Shown: in pieces, positions 1-7,563 of the stretch
Layout of the letters: every line of letters starts with the position of its first letter
Position numbering within the stretch: position 1 is the first letter of the stretch
Assembly: GCF_017743935.1 (NCBI RefSeq)
Contig: NZ_JAGHRE010000001.1
Span: 603,683 to 667,682 of the forward strand
Length of the DNA stretch: 64,000 bases
Direction: 5' to 3'
DNA from: Tropicibacter sp. R16_0
Lineage (GTDB): Bacteria > Pseudomonadota > Alphaproteobacteria > Rhodobacterales > Rhodobacteraceae
Notes under the pieces: generated by a model
The model's input: only the letters and a program-made list of their open reading frames with translations
Told to the model about the DNA's origin: nothing
The model's database searches: none
Position numbers and translations under genes: made by a program

Positions 1-344
1 AGAACCAAGTTTCCAAAGAATGACAGTCGGCTGGCCCGTTTCGTTTGTGAACGGGGTGCCACAGTTCAACCTTCGTTTCCGGCTGGTTTGACTGATCTTA
101 GGCGTTGAGCGCTCAGGCTATTTTTTCTCAACAGCCGGGATCGACACAGCATTGCTGCGATGCGGACCACCAAGGATCTTGTCTGGTCCTGCCTGGATCT
201 GATTGCCAAGAGTCGGCGGAAAGCGCGCTCAATACCAGCAATTTGGCAAAAACCGAAACGTAGCCTGTTCCAAGCTGTAGGGCTGGTTGGGCCCGCGGGC
301 AGGGTCACCAAAAAACCGACAATCATCTCTTTTCAAACACAACA
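1..344. other. Stretch with no supported gene
   Basis: Short open frames exist on both strands here (for example 66-326 minus and 160-384 plus), but none has a convincing ribosome binding site, recognisable domain or alphaproteobacterial protein character. The region lies beyond the terminator of the acidic repeat gene and may hold the 3' side of a neighbour outside the window. I see nothing else in it. Confidence 0.5.
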
Positions 345-378
345 CCGCCCCCAACTCAAATTCAAGAGTTGGGGGCGG
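345..378 (-). terminator. Rho-independent terminator of the acidic repeat gene
   Basis: A perfect 13-bp inverted repeat (arms 345-357 and 366-378, GC-rich, 8-nt A/T-rich loop) lies 39 bp beyond the stop of the minus-strand repeat gene. In the minus direction the stem is followed by GTGTTGTGTTTG, a T-rich tail. This supports the minus strand as the coding strand of the repeat array. Confidence 0.75.
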
Positions 379-416
379 CGTTAAATCATATTGGGGCTAG
401 GTCACCCAGGAAACGA

Positions 417-3400
417 TCAGATCGCTTCGTCGCCCTCGTCGCCTTCGTCGCCTTCGTCATTTTCGTTGTCTTCGTTGTCTTCGTCGCCCTCGTTGCCTTC
501 GTCTCCTTCGTTGCCTTCGTCTTCTTCGTCGCCTTCGTCGCCGCCGTCAGGATCGCCTTCGTTTCCTTCGTTTCCTTCGTCGCCTTCGTCACCTTCGGAG
601 CCTTCGTCACCTTCGTTGTTTTCGTCGTCTTCATCATTGCCGAAGGGCTCGTTGTTTTCGTCACCTTCGTCGTCTTCGTCGCCTTCGTCGCCTTCGTCGC
701 CTTCGTCGTTTTCGTCGTCTTCGTCTTCTTCGTTTCCTTCGTCACCTTCGTCGTCTTCGTCGCCTTCGTCGAATTCGTCGTCTTCGTCGTTTTCGTCGCC
801 TTCGTTGTCTTCGTTGCCTTCGTCGCCTTCGTCGTTTTCGTTGTCTTCGTTGTCTTCGTCGAATTCGTTGCCTTCGTCTCCTTCGTTGTTTTCGTCACCT
901 TCGTTTTCTTCGTCGCCTTCGTCTTCTTCGTCGCCTTCGTCGTCTTCGTTGCCTTCGTTGTCTTCGTCGCCTTCGTCGTCCTCGTCGCCTTCGTTGTCTT
1001 CGTCGTCTATGCCGCCTTCGTCACCTTCGTTGCCTTCGTTGTTTTCATCTTCTTCATCGTTTTCATCGTCTTCATTGCCTTCGTCGCCTTCGTCGCCCTC
1101 GTTGTTTTCATCATCTTCGTTTTCTTCATCGCCTTCGTTTTCTTCGTCGTCTTCGTCGCCTTCGTCGTCTTCGTCAGCTTCATCGCCTTCGTTGTTTTCG
1201 TCGCCTTCGTCGTCTTCGTCGGCTTCGTTGTCTTCGTCGCCTTCGTCGCCTTCGTCCTCTTCATTGCCTTCGTCGTTTTCGTCGGACTCGTCGCCTTCGT
1301 CGTTTTCGTCGGCTTCGTCGTTTTCGTCGCCTTCGTCACCCTCGTCGCCGCGGCTGTCGACGGTTGCTTCGTCGCCTTCGTTGTCTTCGTCGCCTTCGTT
1401 TCCGTCGCCTTCTTCAGATTCGTTTATTTCGTCGCCTTCATCGCTTTCGTCGCCTTCGTCGCCTTCGTCGTTTTCGTCGCGCTCGTCGAATTCGTTGGCT
1501 TCGTCGCCTTCGTCGTTTTCGTCGCCTTCGTCGAATTCGTCGTCTTCGTCGCCTTCGTTGCCTTCGTCGTTTTCGTCGCCTTCGTCGTCTTCGTTCTCTT
1601 CGTTGTCTTCGTTGCCTTCGCCGCCTTCGTCGCCTTCGTCGCCTTCGTCGTTTTCGTCACCTTCGTCGGCTTCGTCGCCTTCGTCGTTCTCGTCCTCTTC
1701 GTCGCCTTCGTCACCTTCGTCGTTTTCGTCACCTTCGTCGTCTTCGTCGCCGTCGTTCTGACCTTCGTCGCCCTCGTTGGCTTCGTCGCCTTCGTCGTTT
1801 TCGTTGCCTTCGTCGTTCTCGTCGCCTTCGTCTTCTTCGTCTAGTTCGTTGCTTTCGTCATTCTCGTCGCCTTCGTCGCCTTCATCTTGTTCGTCGTCTT
1901 CGTCGTTTTCGTCGCCTTCGTTGTCTTCGTCGCCCTCGTCGCCTTCGTCGTCTTCGTTGTCTTCGTCGTTTTCGTCGCCTTCGTCGTTTTCGTCGTCTTC
2001 GTCGTTTTCGTCGTCTTCGTTGGCTTCGTCGTCTTCGTCGCCTTCATCAGACTCGTCGTTTTCGTCGCCCTCGTCACCTTCGTCGTTTTCGTCGTCTTCC
2101 TGGCCAGGCGTATCTTCGTTGCCTTCGTCGCCTTCGTTACCCTCGTTGTCGTCGTCATCAGGGTTTTCGACCGTTTCGTTGCCTTCGTTGTCTTCGTCGT
2201 TTTCGTCGCCTTCGTCGTCTTCGTTGTCCTCGTCGCCTTCGTCATCGAGGTCGTCGTTGTCATCGCCCTCGTTGCCTTCGTCGTCCTCGTCGCCTTCGTC
2301 GCCTTCGTTGCCTTCGTTGTCCTCATCGGCAAACGGGCCACCTTCGTTGCCTTCGTCGCCTTCGTTGTTTTCGTCGCCCTCGTTGCCTTCGTTGTCCTCG
2401 TCGAACTCGTTGCCTTCGTCGCCTTCGTTGCCTTCGTCGCCTTCGTTCTGACCTTCGTCGCCTTCGTTGTTTTCGTTGTCTTCGTTGCCTTCGTTGTCTT
2501 CGTTGCCTTCGTTTCCTTCGTCGTCTTCGTTGTTTTCGTCGCCTTCGTTGCCCTCGTCGTCTTCGTTACCTTCGTTGCCTTCGTCTAGGCCGTTCGGCTC
2601 ATCGCCCTCGTCACCTTCGTCGTTTTCGTTGTCTTCGTTGTCCTCGTCACCTTCGTCGTCTTCATCGCCCTCGTCGTTTTCATCGCCTTCGTCGGGTTCG
2701 TTGCCCTCGTCGCCTTCGTTTCCTTCGTTGTCTTCGTTGCCTTCATTGGCTTCGTTGAACTCGTTGCCGTCGTCTATGCCTTCGTCGCCCTCGTTGTTTT
2801 CGTTGTCTTCGTTGCCTTCATTGTCTTCATTGCCTTCATTGCCTTCATCACCCAAGCCGGGGCCTTCGTTGTTCTCGTTGTCCTCGTTGCCCTCGTCGCC
2901 TTCGTTGCCTTCGTTGTCTTCGTTGCCTTCGTTGCCTTCATCGTCCTCGTTGTTTTCGTCGTCTTCGTTGCCTTCGTTGCCTTCATCATTTTCGTCGTTT
3001 TCGTCGCCCTCGTCGTCTTCGTTGTCCTCGTCACCTTCGTCGTCTTCGTCGTTCTCGTCGCCTTCGTCGTCTTCGTTGTCTTCGTCGTCCTCGTTGTTTT
3101 CGTCGTCTTCGTTGCCTTCGTTGCCTTCGTCGCCGCCGTTGGGCTCGTCACCTTCGTTGCCTTCGTCGTTCTCGTTGTCCTCGTCGTTTTCGTTGCCTTC
3201 GTCGCCTTCGTCGTCTTCGTCGCCCTCGTTGTTTTCGTCGAATTCGTCGCCCTCGTCGTCCTCGTCGTTTTCGTTACCCTCGTTGCCTTCGTCGTCTTCG
3301 TTGCCTTCGTCGCCATCGACAAAGTCATTGGAGAAGCTGACAGGCGCCATGAGAGCTTGCGAGTGAAGCAGCTCATCGATCAGGGTTTGCAGGTCTTCGG

Positions 3401-3434
3401 TGGTCAGGTTGGCGGATGTGGTCATGGCAGTCAT
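417..3434 (-). CDS. Giant acidic X-(D/N)-E tripeptide-repeat protein, probable secretion substrate
   Basis: The predicted protein has 1005 residues. A short N-terminal region (residues 1-40, with helical-looking LTTEDLQTLIDELL) is followed from residue 41 to the end by about 320 tripeptides of the form X-(D/N)-E, where X is mostly G, D or N and sometimes F, E, A, S, P or Q. Rare G/P insertions (PNG, GPG, PFGN, PDGG) and one-residue slips break the phase. There is no signal peptide, membrane segment or RTX nonapeptide. Start ATG 3434 has GGAGA six bases upstream; an upstream in-frame start at 3470 lacks one. A terminator follows the stop. Glu is coded as GAA almost throughout. The protein would be extremely anionic and could bind Ca2+ or form an extended polymer. 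The nearby type I secretion genes suggest export. I know no named family; function is inference. Confidence 0.8.
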   Translation of the reverse strand: MTAMTTSANLTTEDLQTLIDELLHSQALMAPVSFSNDFVDGDEGNEDDEGNEGNENDEDDEGDEFDENNEGDEDDEGDEGNENDEDNENDEGNEGDEPNGGDEGNEGNEDDENNEDDEDNEDDEGDENDEDDEGDEDNEDDEGDENDENDEGNEGNEDDENNEDDEGNEGNEDNEGNEGDEGNEDNENNEGPGLGDEGNEGNEDNEGNEDNENNEGDEGIDDGNEFNEANEGNEDNEGNEGDEGNEPDEGDENDEGDEDDEGDEDNEDNENDEGDEGDEPNGLDEGNEGNEDDEGNEGDENNEDDEGNEGNEDNEGNEDNENNEGDEGQNEGDEGNEGDEGNEFDEDNEGNEGDENNEGDEGNEGGPFADEDNEGNEGDEGDEDDEGNEGDDNDDLDDEGDEDNEDDEGDENDEDNEGNETVENPDDDDNEGNEGDEGNEDTPGQEDDENDEGDEGDENDESDEGDEDDEANEDDENDEDDENDEGDENDEDNEDDEGDEGDEDNEGDENDEDDEQDEGDEGDENDESNELDEEDEGDENDEGNENDEGDEANEGDEGQNDGDEDDEGDENDEGDEGDEEDENDEGDEADEGDENDEGDEGDEGGEGNEDNEENEDDEGDENDEGNEGDEDDEFDEGDENDEGDEANEFDERDENDEGDEGDESDEGDEINESEEGDGNEGDEDNEGDEATVDSRGDEGDEGDENDEADENDEGDESDENDEGNEEDEGDEGDEDNEADEDDEGDENNEGDEADEDDEGDEDDEENEGDEENEDDENNEGDEGDEGNEDDENDEEDENNEGNEGDEGGIDDEDNEGDEDDEGDEDNEGNEDDEGDEEDEGDEENEGDENNEGDEGNEFDEDNEDNENDEGDEGNEDNEGDENDEDDEFDEGDEDDEGDEGNEEDEDDENDEGDEGDEGDEDDEGDENNEPFGNDEDDENNEGDEGSEGDEGDEGNEGNEGDPDGGDEGDEEDEGNEGDEGNEGDEDNEDNENDEGDEGDEGDEAI
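426..3314. repeat. 2.9-kb degenerate 9-bp tandem array
   Basis: The plus strand shows TTCGTCGCC-type nonamers with TTC fixed every 9 bp and the other six positions varying within a small set (GTC/GTT, GCC/GTC/GTT/TTC). This is the DNA form of the X-(D/N)-E protein repeat. Variation falls at synonymous positions and in the choice of X and D/N, while the GAA codon is constant, which indicates selection at the protein level rather than a recent copy expansion. Confidence 0.9.
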
Positions 3435-3857
3435 TTGGTATCTCCAAGTCAACTTGTCTCGGGCGCACACGCATGTGTGGACAAAGGGATTGCGTTGTTC
3501 ACGGGAGGCCGACCAAACGGCAGAGCACGCTGAAAATGTGCGTGCATTGCAGATTCTAAAAAGGTGCGACCGATAAGGTCCCGTGGATTTTGTAGAGGAT
3601 CAAAGTGATGCCATTTAGCGCCACGATCCGGAGCCAGAAAAAATATGGTTATCATGCTCTGCACTGACTGCCGCTCTGTCAATGAGGAATCCGTAAAATT
3701 CGCGGTAACACAGTGCAGATGCCAACCCTAGGGCGGGTTCGACCACCCCAATTGCAACCAAGGGTTTTCTGTTAGCGCTATGAATTCAAAAAGTTTTGGA
3801 TGCGATAGTATACTGTTCAGCCGCGAGCAGAGTTCCGAACCGCCGGATGTCCGAAGC
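3435..3857. promoter_or_regulatory. Leader/promoter region of the repeat gene; no gene seen
   Basis: This 423-bp stretch separates the repeat gene from the peptidase gene, both on the minus strand. It probably holds the promoter of the repeat gene. A palindrome CACACGCATGTGTG (3466-3479) sits about 32 bases upstream of the start codon and could be an operator or an mRNA hairpin. I cannot place a -35/-10 pair with confidence. Confidence 0.35.
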
Positions 3858-4571
3858 TCAATTGGTCAGGGCCGATAGGGAGATATCGCCACGAAACAGG
3901 GCAGCAAGCGTGCTTTGTTGACCTGTGGCCAAGAGGTTCAATGCCAGACACCGGGCAATCGGATAATTCCAGTCGTAATCATACTGGGCGCCGCTTTCGG
4001 CCAAACTCTCTTGCAGCTTTGCAGTCAGCGGCCCGAGATCCCTTTGGGTATTTGCCTGGACCTGGTCCAGCAACGAGCAGGTAAGATGCCATTTCTCCCA
4101 TACAGGGCTTCGAGCGGTCAGACTTTCGCAGATGTATGCGCAGACCTCGCGCAGAACCGGCGGCATGCTGTGCGCTTTCGATGCCGTTATCTGGACGGCA
4201 TGACCATACTCATGCGCCAGTCGCACAATATCCGATGTTGTTCCCTCGCAAGGACAAGAGACGTAGATACGGCCGTCACCGATGTCGTGGATGGTAAAGG
4301 GCCTGGGGTATTTTGTTTTGTCTGGGGTGAATTCAGTAACGGTCGTGGTGCGCACATTCTCTATCGCTGGCCCAAGTTCGGGAAGGTCTGCAGCCAGAAC
4401 CTCACCTATCATGTCCCAAAGTTCGGCACCTTTGAAAGAAATCGCAGCTGGCTGCGCAGCTCGGCTGGGGGGCTTTGGATGGTGGTCGGCCAGAATCTTG
4501 ACGCAGTCGTTAGCGGTCAAACCGTGCAGGTCCAGCCAGTCGGCCATCGTTGATCGACCAGTTTCGGTCAT
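3858..4571 (-). CDS. Small M3-like zinc metallopeptidase
   Basis: The 237-residue protein carries HEYGH at residues 120-124, the zinc-binding HExxH signature, with candidate third-ligand glutamates at E142 and E149 in a helix 18-25 residues later. A downstream YDYDWNYPIA segment resembles the C-terminal substrate-binding tyrosine region of M3 (oligoendopeptidase/thimet) enzymes. M3 enzymes are usually 550-700 residues, so this is a minimal catalytic core. There is no signal peptide, so it is probably cytoplasmic. It lies between the acidic repeat gene and the divergent oxygenase/secretion genes; it could trim the leader of the repeat protein, but that is inference. The start is uncertain (ATG 4571 or 4547, neither with a strong ribosome binding site). 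An upstream frame ending at 4568 overlaps the 4571 start as ATGA. Confidence 0.65.
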   Translation of the reverse strand: MTETGRSTMADWLDLHGLTANDCVKILADHHPKPPSRAAQPAAISFKGAELWDMIGEVLAADLPELGPAIENVRTTTVTEFTPDKTKYPRPFTIHDIGDGRIYVSCPCEGTTSDIVRLAHEYGHAVQITASKAHSMPPVLREVCAYICESLTARSPVWEKWHLTCSLLDQVQANTQRDLGPLTAKLQESLAESGAQYDYDWNYPIARCLALNLLATGQQSTLAALFRGDISLSALTN

Positions 4572-4985
4572 TGGATTGACCCACTGCCCCTTGGCGGGCT
4601 GATCTGCTCTTGTGGACGAACGCCGGGCGGCATGGTGGCCCGAATGTGTGCGACCTGGCTTGGGGCAGCCGCGAATTTTGCATCAGCCTTGGCCAGACAC
4701 AAACGTGTTGGGGAACTCAGGAACGCAGGGGGCGTCGTGCCAATCATCTTTGGGTATATGTCGCAGATCATGTCAACAACCTGAAGTAAATCGGGTGCTT
4801 TGCCAATCGGGATACAGGCTATCTTTCAGCGCTGTTTGAGGTATCCAATCCTGCGCAGGAGGCTTGAAGCGACACCCGTATGCATGCATTATTCTTTGTA
4901 TAGGTTATGTTCCATGTGCCTCAACGGGTACAAGATGGTTCTTTTTTGAAGTCAAACTAATGCTATTTGAACGGACTGTAAGGAT
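4572..4985. other. Divergent intergenic region with a doubtful small ORF
   Basis: The region separates the peptidase (minus) from the oxygenase (plus) and should hold both promoters. A 67-codon minus-strand frame (4568-4771) ends in a TGA that overlaps the peptidase ATG, the usual sign of translational coupling, but its sequence matches nothing I recognise and it has no clear ribosome binding site. The A/T-rich section 4880-4985 is the likely promoter of the oxygenase. Confidence 0.3.
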
Positions 4986-5633
4986 ATGAAGGACGAAGAC
5001 TTTAGTTTCGTACGGCGCGCGTATTTTCCGACAATGATCTTCCAGATCGATTTACCGAACCCGGAAAAGCTGAACGAAACTCTGCTCAACAACATCTACG
5101 GTGAGCGCGAACGCGACCAAAAGGGGATTAGCCGGTCTAACATTCCGGCTTTGGGGGGGTGGCACAGCCACAACAATCTGCACAAATCCGAGGATTATGC
5201 CGAGCTGGTAGAGTTGATCAACAAGGCAACGGACAAGCTTTCGGAAAACCTTGGATATGCCGATACGCACAATCTGCGGATTGGCACGATGTGGTCAATC
5301 ATCAACCCGCCGCGCAGCGCAAACAAGGCACACGTACACCCCGGGTGTTTGTGGAGCGGCGTGTATTATATCCAGTCGCCCGAAAAATGCGGCAACATCG
5401 AGTTTGTCGAGCCGCGCACGGTTCACTTGATGAATCAGGCCAAGTATCAGCCGAACAAGAAGCGCCCCAAGGAGTGTTGGACTAAGGTGCGGTTCAAGCC
5501 GGTACCGGGTCGCATGATCATATTCCCCAGTTGGCTGTACCATTCCGTCGACACGAACATGACCGAAGAAAGCGGCGACGCGGCCAACCGGATCATCATC
5601 AGCTTCAACCTGAATCAGGTCAAAGCTAAGTAA
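4986..5633 (+). CDS. 2OG-Fe(II) oxygenase, TIGR02466/PF13759-like
   Basis: The 215-residue protein has the double-stranded beta-helix layout of the small 2OG-Fe(II)-Oxy_5 family: HVHPG at 116-120, SGVYYI strand, NIEFVEPR, then PGRMIIFPSWLYHSV with His186, and Arg202 in NRIIISFN as the likely 2-oxoglutarate anchor. These enzymes are expected to hydroxylate a substrate using Fe(II), O2 and 2-oxoglutarate; substrates are mostly unknown. Length is normal for the family. The start has AAGGAT upstream. It is divergent from the peptidase and 111 bp upstream of the secretion ABC gene in the same orientation, so it is probably co-expressed. An Asp/Asn-rich repeat protein next door is an attractive candidate substrate, by analogy with Asp/Asn hydroxylases; this is inference. 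Confidence 0.8.
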   Translation: MKDEDFSFVRRAYFPTMIFQIDLPNPEKLNETLLNNIYGERERDQKGISRSNIPALGGWHSHNNLHKSEDYAELVELINKATDKLSENLGYADTHNLRIGTMWSIINPPRSANKAHVHPGCLWSGVYYIQSPEKCGNIEFVEPRTVHLMNQAKYQPNKKRPKECWTKVRFKPVPGRMIIFPSWLYHSVDTNMTEESGDAANRIIISFNLNQVKAK

Positions 5634-5744
5634 CCAGGGCTGACACACCAGGGTGTGCTCACATGTGCGAGGCCCATATGGCGATCTCGTCATTTTGAAT
5701 TGTTTCGCAGATGTGGCACACTGTCAGCGCGGGCTGGGAGTGAC

Positions 5745-7559
5745 ATGATGAAATCTGCAAAGGCCCTAGAAGGCGCAGCACGCAAGGCTGTCAGACGTGG
5801 CGGACTGGTTCTCGGTTCCGCCTTCGTGATCAGCTTTGCCGTCAACGTGCTCCGGCTGGCCGGGCCAATGTTCATGCTTCTGATCTATGATCGGGTACTG
5901 ACATCCAGGTCTGTCGAGACGTTGGTGGCGCTGTTTGGTCTGGTTCTTGTGCTTTTGGCGGCGCTCGGGACGCTCGACTATGCACGCAAGCGGATGCTGG
6001 CCAGGTTTGGGGCGCAGTTTCAGGAACAGATGGAGGACACCCTGCTGGAGCATTCCAGCCGCCACCAGCTGTTTCGGCACAACCGGGCCAAACCCAGCCT
6101 CGGTCTGGATGAAGTCGATGGGCTGCGGTCTTTCTTTCATTCCGGCACCCTGATCTCCATTTTTGATTTCATCTGGACACCGATGTTTCTGGCGGTTGTC
6201 TTTGTGCTGCATCCGACGTTGGGTTGGGTGTGTGTGTCCGGCATCGGTGTGATCATATTGCTGGTCTTGATCCAACAGGCATTTGTCGGCGGGCGCAAAG
6301 AACGCGCCCAAGCCGCGTCAGGGCAGATTACGGGTCTCAAGAATATACTGATCGCGTCGCGGGCCACTGTCCGATCGCAGAATATGGGGCCGGGGTTCAA
6401 GAACCGTTGGAAATCGGCTCGGGACACGTCGCGTGACAACGCCATTCAGCTCAAGGATTGGACAGCCTGGTTTACCAGCATGTCCAAGATTGTGGTCATG
6501 GTCATCCGCTATTCCGTACTGGCGACAGGGGCATACCTGACCTTGCAGGGTGAATTGACCGTTGGCGCGATGGTGGCGGCGACCTTCATGGTGACCCGTG
6601 TCCTGGGGCCTGTGGACAGGTTCTTCGGCAATCTTCCGAATATGTTCCAGGCACGGGACCAATGGCGACGACTGCAACAGATCCTGCGCAAGCGGGCTGC
6701 TGAGATGTCTGACAATTACGCCGAGCAGGCGGCCTCACCCAAGCGGTTGAGCCTGGAAAATGTTTCAGTCAGATCGCCGCTTACCGGCAATCTGATCCTT
6801 CGATCCGTGTCGTTTTCTGCAAGCGCCGGAGAGTTCATCGAGATCACCGGTGCATCGAGCCAGGGCAAGACGGTATTGGCCGAGACGATATTGGGGATGT
6901 GGTCCCCGTCGGCGGGCACCATACTGATTGACGGGCGGCATGCATCCAGATTGACAGATGACGAAGCCGGAAAGCTTCTTGGATATGTGCCGGAAGCCCC
7001 ATCATTTGTGGCCGGAACGCTGGAAGAAAACATAGGCGGACTTGATACCAACCCGAACCCTGATCAGGTCGGGCTGGCTGCCCGTCGGGCACGCATGCAC
7101 GCCGCCATTTGCGCGTTGCCGGACGGATACAATACGGTGATCGATGCGCAGGCCAGTTGCCTGTCAACGTTTGAGCGCAATCAGCTAGCTCTGGCTCGGG
7201 CCTTCTATCATTCGCCGCGCATCCTCATAATCGACAGCCTGGATGCCGAGATGTTGGTTCGCATCCCGCGGAAACTGCAATCTACGTTCACGACCCTGAT
7301 GAAGCGCGACAATGTCACGATCATCCTTTTGTCCCGCCAATCGCTGGACCTGCCTTACACCAACCGCCGCTTCAACCTTGAAGACGGGCGTTTGACCGAA
7401 GTGAAATCGGTTTCGGTGAAGAGCAAGTCGCAGAAGGTGAAGGTCTCGTCGATGGGGTCGGCCGCTGTGTCCGGGGACCAGAACAAGAAAGCCAAGATCA
7501 CCGTGGTCAGCGACAAGAGCGCACCCGAGGTGCGAAAAGATAAGACGGTGCAGCGGTGA
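5745..7559 (+). CDS. Type I secretion ABC permease/ATPase with degenerate ATPase motifs
   Basis: A PrtD/LapB-like half transporter of 604 residues: six predicted membrane segments in residues 20-310, then an ATP-binding domain. No C39 peptidase domain is present. The Walker A motif GASSQGKT (369-376) and Walker B Asp497 are intact. However, the Q-loop Gln is Glu417, the signature LSGGQ is LSTFE (473-477), the catalytic Glu after Walker B is Ser498, and the H-loop His is replaced (SRQ, Arg531). The last ~50 residues form a Lys/Ser-rich basic tail absent from ordinary PrtD proteins. Start: ATG 5745 or 5748, both near GGGAG. It is followed after 4 bp by the membrane-fusion gene. Likely role: export of the acidic repeat protein, where the basic tail might contact the polyanion (inference). 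Confidence 0.85.
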   Translation: MMKSAKALEGAARKAVRRGGLVLGSAFVISFAVNVLRLAGPMFMLLIYDRVLTSRSVETLVALFGLVLVLLAALGTLDYARKRMLARFGAQFQEQMEDTLLEHSSRHQLFRHNRAKPSLGLDEVDGLRSFFHSGTLISIFDFIWTPMFLAVVFVLHPTLGWVCVSGIGVIILLVLIQQAFVGGRKERAQAASGQITGLKNILIASRATVRSQNMGPGFKNRWKSARDTSRDNAIQLKDWTAWFTSMSKIVVMVIRYSVLATGAYLTLQGELTVGAMVAATFMVTRVLGPVDRFFGNLPNMFQARDQWRRLQQILRKRAAEMSDNYAEQAASPKRLSLENVSVRSPLTGNLILRSVSFSASAGEFIEITGASSQGKTVLAETILGMWSPSAGTILIDGRHASRLTDDEAGKLLGYVPEAPSFVAGTLEENIGGLDTNPNPDQVGLAARRARMHAAICALPDGYNTVIDAQASCLSTFERNQLALARAFYHSPRILIIDSLDAEMLVRIPRKLQSTFTTLMKRDNVTIILLSRQSLDLPYTNRRFNLEDGRLTEVKSVSVKSKSQKVKVSSMGSAAVSGDQNKKAKITVVSDKSAPEVRKDKTVQR

Positions 7560-7563
7560 GACC

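Noticed and set aside
369-1844. Long plus-strand frame of Val/Phe/Ala residues (FVAFVVFVAF pattern), and similar Ser/Pro and Arg/Leu frames across 391-3366
   Set aside because: All are shadows of the same 9-bp array. Only the minus X-(D/N)-E frame spans the whole array and has a ribosome binding site, a normal N-terminus and a terminator.
426-3314. CRISPR array
   Set aside because: The repeat unit is 9 bp with no spacers, so it is a coding tandem repeat.
417-3434. RTX toxin or adhesin as the secretion substrate
   Set aside because: No GGxGxD nonapeptides or C-terminal RTX signal are present; the repeat is a different tripeptide.
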